A DNA stretch of 48,696 bases, taken from NCBI RefSeq assembly GCF_900091845.1, contig NZ_FMCI01000233.1:1-48696 (forward strand), written 5' to 3'. The translations under genes were made by a program, and so were the position numbers. Positions within the stretch are counted from its first letter, which is position 1. The number at the start of each line of letters is the position of its first letter. Below the pieces are notes generated by a model. The model was given only the letters and a program-made list of their open reading frames with translations, was not told where the DNA came from and did not search any database. The DNA comes from Streptomyces sp. SolWspMP-5a-2 (lineage in GTDB: Bacteria > Actinomycetota > Actinomycetes > Streptomycetales > Streptomycetaceae). Shown here one piece after another: positions 41,201-48,696 of the stretch.

Positions 41201-42297
41201 TCCCGCTCAACCGCAGCGGCAAGGTCGACCGCGCCGCCCTGCTGCGCATGGTCCGCGAGCAGACCTCCGACCAGGTCAACACGGCCAGCCCGCGCGACCA
41301 CGTCGAGCACGCCCTGTACCGGATATGGCAGGGCATCCTGCTCCACCCCGACATCGGCGTCAGCGACAACTTCTTCGACATCGGCGGCACCTCGCTCTCC
41401 GCGATCCGGATGGCCCACGACGTCGGCGAGACGTTCGGACGGCACCTGCCCGTCGCCGAGGTCATGGTGCGGCCGACCATAGAGGCGCTCGGCGCGCTGC
41501 TGCGCGAGGACGGCACCGACCGCGCCCCCGGCAGCCTCATCGAGTTCCGTCCCGGCACCGGCCCCCGGGTGATCTGCGTCCACCCGGCGGGCGGCACCGC
41601 CTTCTGCTACCTCCCGCTGGCCGCCTTCCTGCCCGAGGGCACCGGCCTGTACGGCATCCAGTCGCCGGGCGTGAACCCCGGCGAGGAGGTCCTGCCCACC
41701 GTGGAGGCGATGGCCGAGGCCTACCTCGGTTTCCTCGAACCCCTCGGCGCGGGGCCGCTGGTGCTGACCGGCCTCTCCTACGGCGGCCTCGTCGCCCACG
41801 AGATGGGACGCCTGCTGCACCGCGCCGGGCGCACCGACGTCAGCGTCGTCCTGCTCGACACCCAGGCCACCGACGACCCCGCCGCGCGCGAGGCCATCAC
41901 GGCCGTCGACGCGGCCGAGTTCCGCGACAAGCTGGTCCGGTTCAACGGCATGTACCCGGGCATCGACGACGCCCAGGTGGACCGCTACTTCCGCCTCTAC
42001 AACCACAACCGGCTCACCGCCCGCGCGCACGTCCCGGCCGCCTCACCGGCCCGGGTGGTCCTCGCCCAGGCCGTGCCCGACGGCGCCGACACCCCCGGGC
42101 ACGCCGAGGTCCGCGCCTTCTGGCAGCGGCGCGCGCGGGGCGAGTTCCTGGTCGAGACGATGGAGTGCGACCACTGGGAGATCCTGGAGGGCGCCGAGAC
42201 CGCCCGGGTCGGCGCGCTGCTCGCCGCCGAACTGGCCCACCACGCACCACCGCCGGCCCCCGCGGCGCAGGCGACCGCACCGGAGGGTGACGCCTGA
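38239..42297 (+). CDS. NRPS module C-A-T-TE (termination module)
   Basis: A 1352-residue one-module nonribosomal peptide synthetase. Condensation domain about 15-430 (HHCIFDG at 150-156), adenylation domain about 510-1010 (FTSGSTGRPKG near 660, TGDLARW, NRSGKVDR), carrier protein (DNFFDIGGTSLSA, phosphopantetheine serine S1052) and a type I thioesterase (HPAGGTAFCYLPL, nucleophile S1180 in GLSYGG). I read the A-domain specificity residues as D-A-H-A-L-G-G-L-Y-K, which I cannot match to a known amino acid. A TTG start at 38239 is chosen for the AGGAAGG site 7 bases upstream; a GTG two codons later is the alternative. The TE makes this the last module of the line, though its gene comes first. 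Overlaps the next gene (TGATG). Confidence 0.9.
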   Translation: MPVQSTPHPAPAGPATRVRPASFAQQRLWFLAQLPGAGAAYNETLAFTLTGPLDRDALVRAFDVVADRHESLRTRLVGRTGAVLQHIDPPGAGFTLHVEDLTASDSADATVADRQRDEAERPFDLAAGPLARGRLLVLGTERHVLLLTLHHCIFDGASMFVMMREVELLYAEFTGGATAVLPELAVQCADLAEAQREAVLGGGLAVHEEHWKDVLRDAPAALELPMRGPRPAEQRYEGGRVEFALDTATTADLLDLARAHGTTLFVTVLTGWSVLMARLSGQDDIVVGCPVAARRAPGAADLVGFLVNTLPMRVDLSGPVTVAEALARTERVVRDAQAHQDLPFERIVEVAKTPRSASHSPLFQTMLAWVPDRYDLMKLDGVEIAPLAIEDAPAKFDLAFAAAVSEGRLVGQLDYATSLFDAAAAERWAVHLGHLFTDMVRHPERDIRTLEMMAPEALLRLIGAGDATGTGPGAAPEAGAGAGAGSWTATGPGAGSGAEAEAADPTAVALREAPSLTDLFEARASAHPDRTAVVDRAGPLGYGDLDRAANRLAHALTARAVRPGDVVGLHARRTRDLAVGILGILKAGAAYLPLDPGQPAERLAAMVEDARCPLVLSDHPAGERPADWLDLGAVTAEGDTGDRPPADLPRAPGHLAYVIFTSGSTGRPKGVAVEHRSVLNLFRVWHDRMGTGPGEVGSAWSSIGFDASVHELLLPLTTGGSVHIVPEELRGDPRELLAWMREHAVTQAFLPPAYVRWIDEDPAERLRDLPLRKLLTGVESLTEAALHRMTRLLPGLRVTFGYGPTEATLYSTAHYDFRPLERPCPIGRPLPGTRLYLLDARMQPVPPGVVGEVYLGGASLARGYLGRPDLTEERFLPDPFVPGARVYRTGDLARWDEDGAAHYAGRADDQVKLRGFRIEPAEVEAALTRLDGVREAVVLVDRDTAGQPRLVAGVGRGSAPALADPRAALARTLPDYMIPAVVLDLETLPLNRSGKVDRAALLRMVREQTSDQVNTASPRDHVEHALYRIWQGILLHPDIGVSDNFFDIGGTSLSAIRMAHDVGETFGRHLPVAEVMVRPTIEALGALLREDGTDRAPGSLIEFRPGTGPRVICVHPAGGTAFCYLPLAAFLPEGTGLYGIQSPGVNPGEEVLPTVEAMAEAYLGFLEPLGAGPLVLTGLSYGGLVAHEMGRLLHRAGRTDVSVVLLDTQATDDPAAREAITAVDAAEFRDKLVRFNGMYPGIDDAQVDRYFRLYNHNRLTARAHVPAASPARVVLAQAVPDGADTPGHAEVRAFWQRRARGEFLVETMECDHWEILEGAETARVGALLAAELAHHAPPPAPAAQATAPEGDA

Positions 42298-45200
42298 TGC
42301 ACACCCCGGACACCCCCTCGACCCCGGACACTCCCGCAGCCCCGGAGACCCCGGCCGCGTCGGGAGCCGCCCCGGCCCCGGACGCACCCTCCGTGGAGCA
42401 CACCCCCGTGACCCCGGACGCTCCCGCCGGGTCCCCGCTCGCCGCCGCCGTGCTCGACCAGGTCCGCCGCACCCCCGGCGCCGTCGCCGTGCAGGACGGT
42501 GCCCGCACCCTCGACTACGCCGGACTCGACGTGCTCAGCGCCCGGGTCGCCGCGCGGCTGCGGGCCCGCGGTGTCCGGCCGGGGCAGGCCGTCGCCGTCT
42601 GCCTGCCCCGCTCCTGGGAACTGGTCTGCGTCATGCTCGGCATCCGCCGGGCCGGCGCCACCGTCGTCCCGCTCGACCGGCTCAGCCCGCCCGACCGGCA
42701 GCGGCACATCCTCGACGACTCCGGCGCCGTCACCGTCGTCCACGACGGCACCGCGCCGGACGCCGAGGGCCTGCGCGCCGACCTGCTCCTGGGGGAGGCG
42801 GAACCCGCCGTCCCCGCTGCGCGCACCGGGGCGGACGCCGGTCACGGCGATCCCGCCACCGCGTTCGTCTTCTACACCTCCGGGTCGACCGGCCGCCCCA
42901 AGGGCGTCGAGGTCACCGACGAGGGCGTGCTGCGGCTCGCCCGGCCCGGCTACCTCGACCTGAGCGGCGGCGCCCGCTTCGCCTGCCTGTCCAACCCGGC
43001 CTTCGACGCGCTCAGCTTCGAGGTGTGGACGCCGCTGCTCACCGGCGGCGCCTGCGTCGTGCTCGACGACACCGAGGTGCACAGCCCGCCCCGGCTCGCC
43101 GCCGCCCTGCGCGAGCGCCGCGTCTCGATCCTCTTCATCACCGTCGCCCTCTTCAACACCGTCGTCGAGCAGGTGCCGGACTGCTTCGCCGGGGTCGGCC
43201 AGGTCCTCGTCGGCGGCGAACAGCCCAACTCCCGCCTGATCCGCCGCTGGTACCGGGCCAACGCGCACTCCGGCACCGTCCTGCACAACGCGTACGGACC
43301 CACCGAGGCGACCACGTTCGCGCTCTGCCACCCCATCCCGGCCGACTTCGACGGCGACTCCGTCCCGGTCGGCACCCCCCTCGACGGCACCGGGGGTCCT
43401 GGTGCGCACCGAGGACGGACGCGCCGCCGCGGTGGACGACGTCGGCGAACTCCTGCTCAGCGGACCGGCGCTGGCCCGCGGCTACCGCAACCTCCCGGAG
43501 CAGACCGCCCGCAGCTTCGTCCACCTCCCCGACCCCGACGGCACCCCGCGCCGCTGGTACCGCACCGGGGACCTGGTGACCCAGGACGCCGAGGGCCGGA
43601 TCAGCTACGTCGGCCGCGCCGACCGGCAGGTCAAGGTGCGCGGCTTCCGCATCGAACCCGGCGAGGTGGAACGGCAGATCCTCACCCTCGCCGCCGTCCG
43701 CCAGGCGTACGTGTGCACCCGGCGCGACGCGGACGACCGCAACGAACTCCTCGCCTTCGTGGTCACCGACGACGACCTCGCGCACGCCGACTGGGAGCGC
43801 CACCTCACCGCCGCCCTTCCCGCCTACATGCGCCCCCACCGCACCCACCGGGTCGCCGCCCTCCCGCTCACCCCCAACGGCAAGGTCGACCGGGCTGCCC
43901 TGCTGCGCGACGCCCGCACCCCCTGGCGCGGTGCCCGCGAGGACGCCGCCCCGGTCACCGACCGGCAGCGGCCGGTGCTGGAGATCGCCGAGGAGATCCT
44001 CGCCGTCGGCGCCCTGCGCCCCGACGACCGCTGGATACCCAGCGGCGGTGACTCCCTCAAGGCGCTGCGGTTCCGGTTCGCGATCCAGCGCCGCTTCGCC
44101 GTCGACCTCCCCCAGGACCTCGTGCTGCGCGCCGACTTCGCCGCCCTCGCCGAGGCCGTGCACGCCCCCGGCGCGGGCGCGGGCGACCACCCGCCGCTCG
44201 CCCCCGGCCCCGAAGGACCGGTCGCGCCCGCCACCAGCGAGCAGGAACGCCTCTGGCTGCTGCACCGGCGCGACCCCGGCGACCGCTCCTACGACGTCCC
44301 CGTCGTCCTGCGGATCACCGGCCCGGTCGACGAGAGCGCCCTGCGCCGCGCGCTGCGCACCCTGGTCGCCGCCCACCCGGCGCTGCGCACCCGCCTGGTG
44401 CCCACCCCGGACGGCCTGCTCCAGCGCACCGAGGACCCCTACGACCCCTGGCAGCCGTGCGGGACCCGGGCGGGGGAGCGGTGGCAGGAGACCGCCGACC
44501 GCTTCTTCGCACCCCCCTTCGACCTCGCCGACCCCCGGATGCTGCGCGCCGGATGGGCCCCGCGCCCGGACGGCGGGCTGCTGCTCCTGCACCTGCACCA
44601 CGTCGCCGTCGACGGCTGGTCCCTCAACCTCCTCTACCGCGACCTCGGCGCCGCCTACGCCGACCCCGGCCACCGCCCGGCGCCCACCACCACCCCCCTC
44701 GACTTCGCGCGCTGGCAGCGGGAGTGGCACGCCGCCCCCGGCTACCGGGACCGCGGCGAGCGGCTGCGCGCCCACTACGCCGACGCCCCCGAACCGTCCC
44801 CCGTGCTGCCCGCCCCCGAAGGGCAGGGCCCTCCCGCCGCCCGGCTGCTGCGCACCTCCCTCGACCTGGGCCGCCGCAGCGCCCTCGACCGGCGCGCCGC
44901 CGACCTCGGCCTCACCCGCTTCCAGATCCTGGTCTCGGCGTTCACCGCGAGCCTCTACGGCATCACCGGCCAGACCCGCCCGCTGATCGCCACCCCGGTC
45001 GCAGGCCGATCGCTCCCCGCGTTCGACGACGCCGTCGGCATGTTCGCCAACACCGTCCTGCTGGACCTCGCCGCCCGGCCGGACGACCCGCTCGCCGCCC
45101 TCCTCGCCGCGCACGCCGACACCGTCCGCACCGTCCTCGACGGGCAGGAGGTCGCCCTCGCCGACGTCCTCGCCGGGCAGGCGTTCCGCGCCCGCACCCC

Positions 45201-48200
45201 GCTCTTCGACCACCTCTTCGTGCTGGAGAACACCGACGTCTCCACCCTGGAGCTGGACGGCTGCGCCATCGGCGCCCGCTGGCCCGAACCCCTCGGCGCC
45301 AAGTGCGCGCTGACCCTCTCCGTGGTCGAGCACGACTCAGGCTTCGACTGCCTCTGGGAGTACCGCGACGACATCGGCGCCGAGCGCGCCGAGGCCGCCG
45401 CCCGCCTCTTCCGCGACGCCCTCGACCACCTCACCGGCGACTCCGGCGCCACCCTGCGCGACCTGGTCGCCCCCTACCGGCACGCCCTGCCCGAGCCCGG
45501 CCGCGCCGCCCCCGCCGCCCCGGACTTCCGCACCGTCGCCGACGGCTTCGCCCGCCAGGCCGCCCGCACCCCCGGCGCCCGCGCCGTCTCCCTGGGCGAC
45601 ACCACCCTCACCTACGCCGAACTCGACGCGCAGGCCCACGCGCTGGCCGTCCGGCTCGCCCCGCTGGCCCCCGCCGACCCCGCGGCCCCCGCCGCCGTCG
45701 CGCTCTACCTCCAGCCCTCCGTGGAGCACCTGGTGGCCGTCCTCGCGGCGGCCCGCCTCAACCTGACGATCGTCCCCCTCGACCCGGCCTACCCGCCGGC
45801 GCTGCTGCGCCATGTCCTCGACCAGGCCGACCCGTTGTGCGTGCTCGCCGCACCCGACGACCTCGCCGTCCTCGACACCCTCGCCCCGCCCGCGCTGCGC
45901 CGCCTCGCCCTGACCCTCGCCGACGCCCCGGAGCCCGCCCCCGCGCACTCCGGCCACCGGGCGCTGCGCCCGCTGTACACGCTGTTCACCTCCGGCTCCA
46001 CCGGCACCCCCAAGGGCGTCCAGGTCCCGGACCTGACCCTGTGCAACCTGCTGACCTGGCAGCGGACCGAAGGCGGCCTCGAACGGCCCGCCGTCACCCA
46101 GCAGTTCTCCATGCTCTCCTTCGACGTCTCCTTCCAGGAGATCCTCACCACCCTCTGCTCGGGCGGCGAACTGCGCCTGGTGAGACCGGCCTGGCGGCAC
46201 GACGTGCCCACGCTGCTCGCGGAGTTGGAGCGCGGCGGCGCGGAACGCGTCTTCCTGCCGTACGTGGCGCTGCAACTGCTCGCCGAACACGGCGCGCGCA
46301 CCGGCCTGTTCCCCTCCCGGCTGCGTGACGTCGTCACGGCGGGCGAGCAGTTGGTGTGCACCGACGCCATCCGGCGCTGGTTCGCCGGACTGCCCTCCGG
46401 CGCGCGCCTGTTCAACCACTACGGACCGACCGAGACCCACGTGGTCAGCGCCCTGCGCCTGACGGGCGACCCCGACGGCTGGCCCGCGCGCCCGGCGATC
46501 GGGCACCCGGTCACGGGCGCCGTGCTGCGGGTCGTCGACGAGGCGGGGCTGCCCGTGCCGCCCGGCGTCACCGGCGACCTCCTCATCGGCGGCCCGATGG
46601 CCGGACGCTGCTACCTCGGCGACCCGGCCGCGCACGAGGCCCGGTTCACCGACGACCCCGGACTCGGCACCCTCTACCGCACCGGCGACCGGGCCCGCTT
46701 CGACCTGCAGGGCCTGCTGCACTACGCGGGCCGCGACGACAGCCAGGTCAAACTGGGCGGCCACCGCCTGGAGCTGGGCCAGATCGAGGCCGCGCTGCTC
46801 CAGTTCCCCGGGATCGCCAACGCGGTCGCCGCGGTCGCCGGCGGACGCCTGGTCGCCGCCCTCCAGTGCCGGGGCGCGGACCCCGACCCCGCCGACCTCG
46901 CCGACCACCTCGCGAGCCTGCTCCCCGCCTACGTGCGGATCGCCCGCTACCGCCTGCTCACCGACCTGCCGCGCACCCCGAGCGGCAAACTGGACCGGCG
47001 CGCGGCCCTCACCGCCCCCGGCCGCGAACTCCTCCCGGCCATCGCCGCGGACGGCGCCCTGACCCCGCTCGAACGACGCCTCACGGACCTCTTCGAAGCG
47101 GTGACCGGCCGGACGGTCGCCGTCGACCAGCGCTACTTCGACGCCGGGGCCACCAGCCTCGACCTGATGCGCTTCCAGCTCCGCTGCGCGGGCGAGGGCG
47201 ACCTCGCCTTCTCCGTCCCCGACCTGTTCGAGCACGTCACGCCGCGCGCGCTGGCCCGGCTCGTCGGCGGGGCAACCACCCCGGCCGCGACGCCCGCACC
47301 GGCCGGAACGCCGCGCGCGGACCGGGCGGACGAGCCCATCGCCGTCATCGGCATGGCCGTCCGGCTGCCCGGCGCCCCGGACCTCGCCGCGTTCTGGGAC
47401 CTCGTCACCACCGGACGCCGCGGCATGGAGCACTTCACCGCGACCGGCGGACGGGTCGGCGTCCGCGCCCAGCTCGACGACCCCCTCGCCTTCGACCCGG
47501 CCCGCTTCACCCTCAGCCCGCACGAGGCACGGCTGATGGACCCGCAGCAGCGCCAGCTCCTGATGAACTGCGTCGAGGCCCTCAGCCACGCCGGTCTCGG
47601 CGACCCCGAGGGACAGCGCGTCGGCCTGATCGCGTCCTGCGGCGAGAACACCTACTTCCAGCGCATGCTGCGCGACGCCGACCCGGCCGCCCTGCCCGAC
47701 GGCTTCCGGCTCGCCCTGCACCACGAGAAGGACTTCCTCGCCACCAAGGCCGCCTACCACCTCGGGCTCACCGGACCGGCGTTCACCGTCCAGTCCGCCT
47801 GCTCCAGCTCCCTGGTCGGCATCCACCTCGCCGCCGGTGCGCTGCGCCAGGGCGACGCCGACGTGATGCTCGTCGGCGGTGTCCTCGTCGACCCCGAACT
47901 GACCGACGGCTACACCTACCGGCCGCAGCACATCTTCTCCCCCGACGGCCACTGCCGCCCCTTCAGCGCCGACGCCGAGGGCACCGTCGGCGCCAGCGGC
48001 ACCGGCGTCGTCGTCCTCAAACCGCTCTCCGCCGCCCGCCGCGACGGCGACACCGTCTACGCCGTCGTCACCGGCTCGGCGATCAACAACGACGGCGCCG
48101 ACAAGATGAGTTACAGCGCCCCCGCCGTCGCCGGGCAGCGCGCCGCGCTGCGCGCCGCCCTCGACCGCAGCGGACGCGGCGGCGCCGACCTCGGGTACGT

Positions 48201-48696
48201 CGAGGCGCACGGCACCGGCACCCGGCTCGGCGACCCGGTCGAGGCCGCCGCGCTGCGCCAGGCGTACGGACTCGCCGACGACGCCCGGGTCGCGCTCTCC
48301 TCCGTCAAGAGCCAGATCGGCCACCTCGGCGCGGCGGCCGGGGTCGTCGGCCTGGTGCGCGCCGTGCTCGCCGTCCACCACGGCACCGTCCCGCCCACCG
48401 CGGACTTCGACCGCCTCAACCCGGAGATCGAGGACGGCCCGTTCCGGATCCCGGTCGCCGCCGAACCCTGGCCCGCCGACCGGCCCAGGGTCGCCGCCGT
48501 CAGCAGCTTCGGCATCGGCGGCACCAACGCCCATCTGCTCCTGGAACACCCCGGGGACGTCCCGGCCGCCGCGCCCGCACCGGCCGACCCGTTGCCGCCC
48601 CTGATGCTGTCCGCGGCCTCGGAGGCCGCCCTGCGCGCGGACGCGCACCGCATCGCCGACTACCTCCAGGCCCGCCCCGACACCTACCCGGACGTG
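42297..48696 (+). CDS. Hybrid NRPS-PKS, A-T-C-A-T-KS..., frameshifted and cut by window end
   Basis: Domain order by motif: A1 (TSGSTGRPKG near residue 194 through NGKVDR), T (GGDSLKALRF, serine codon 44053), C (HHVAVDG, 44596-44616), A2 (TSGSTGTPKG, 45991-46017, through SGKLDR), T (DAGATSLDL, serine codon 47155), then ketosynthase from 47335 with catalytic Cys 47800 (VQSACSSS), His 48208 (EAHGTGT) and His 48322. The rest lies beyond the window. Frame changes from ATG 42297 to the next frame at the G-run 43392-43396 (five G; four would restore it); as given, the first frame ends at 44051. A1 specificity residues read D-A-F-V-L-G-A-T-F-K (aliphatic, Val-like) and A2 D-V-Q-V-V-A-H-V-V-K (very Pro-like). 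The N-terminus is a Pro/Thr-rich stretch of about 45 residues. Confidence 0.85.

Noticed and set aside
38083..42030. A 1315-residue open frame on the minus strand opposite the first NRPS gene
   Set aside because: It is a long open frame caused by GC3-rich coding on the other strand; its translation is low-complexity Gly/Val/Glu/Arg with no family motif, while the plus strand has all NRPS motifs.
43375..43380. C6 run as the site of the NRPS frameshift
   Set aside because: The frame through the C-run gives the expected GTPLDGT adenylation-domain sequence, so the break must lie after it, at the five G.
45337..48648. A 1103-residue open frame on the minus strand opposite the hybrid NRPS-PKS
   Set aside because: Same shadow effect; the plus-strand frame carries A, T and KS motifs throughout.

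Overview
The window is typical high-GC Streptomyces-type actinobacterial chromosome: strong GC3 bias, many GTG starts, and stop/start overlaps (ATGA, GTGA, TGATG) that tie genes into tight operons. No rRNA, tRNA, transposase, integrase or CRISPR array was seen.

Layout. (1) 40-7232: iron-siderophore locus with two FecCD-type permeases (-), an AraC regulator (-) and a divergent heterodimeric ABC exporter pair (+). DmdR1/IdeR-like iron boxes lie before the permeases and before the exporter genes. (2) 7243-15665: an uncharacterised system. The right arm is two paralogous leucine-rich-repeat STM4015-family proteins, an ATP-grasp-like STM4014 protein, an STM4013 alkaline-phosphatase-fold hydrolase and two radical SAM proteins (STM4012, STM4011). 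The divergent left arm is a small conserved protein and a DUF6745-like protein. Each arm starts with a TTGTCAGTG-N8-TA element, the RecA-independent (PafBC) DNA-damage promoter motif, so the whole system looks DNA-damage inducible. (3) 15628-23231: alpha/beta hydrolase, sigK-rskA, and a convergent five-gene lipid operon (FAD oxidoreductase, DUF1365, two cyclopropane-fatty-acid-synthase-like methyltransferases, DUF1295). This is the same gene set as Mycobacterium tuberculosis Rv0444c-Rv0449c. sigK and the lipid operon share a 34-nt promoter with identical spacing. (4) 23446-30315: HTH protein, an ECF sigma factor with a zinc-motif Asp23-related protein, an Asp23/Gls24 cell-envelope cluster with AmaP, a YihY/BrkB protein and an MHYT sensor. 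(5) 30750-37801: FadR regulator and an operon whose gene content fits D-apionate catabolism to D-erythrose 4-phosphate (MFS, LerK, DerI, LerI, OiaX, ApnO), closed by a clear intrinsic terminator. (6) 38239 to the window end: start of an NRPS/PKS cluster, with a C-A-T-TE protein and a hybrid A-T-C-A-T-KS... protein that runs off the edge and carries an apparent one-base frameshift at 43392-43396.

The most interesting part is region 2: seven co-regulated genes with RiPP-like enzyme types but no known function, whose two LRR proteins end in nearly the same C-terminal tail. That tail is a candidate site of modification. The sigK promoter pair and the complementary degeneration of the ABC exporter ATP sites are the next best observations.
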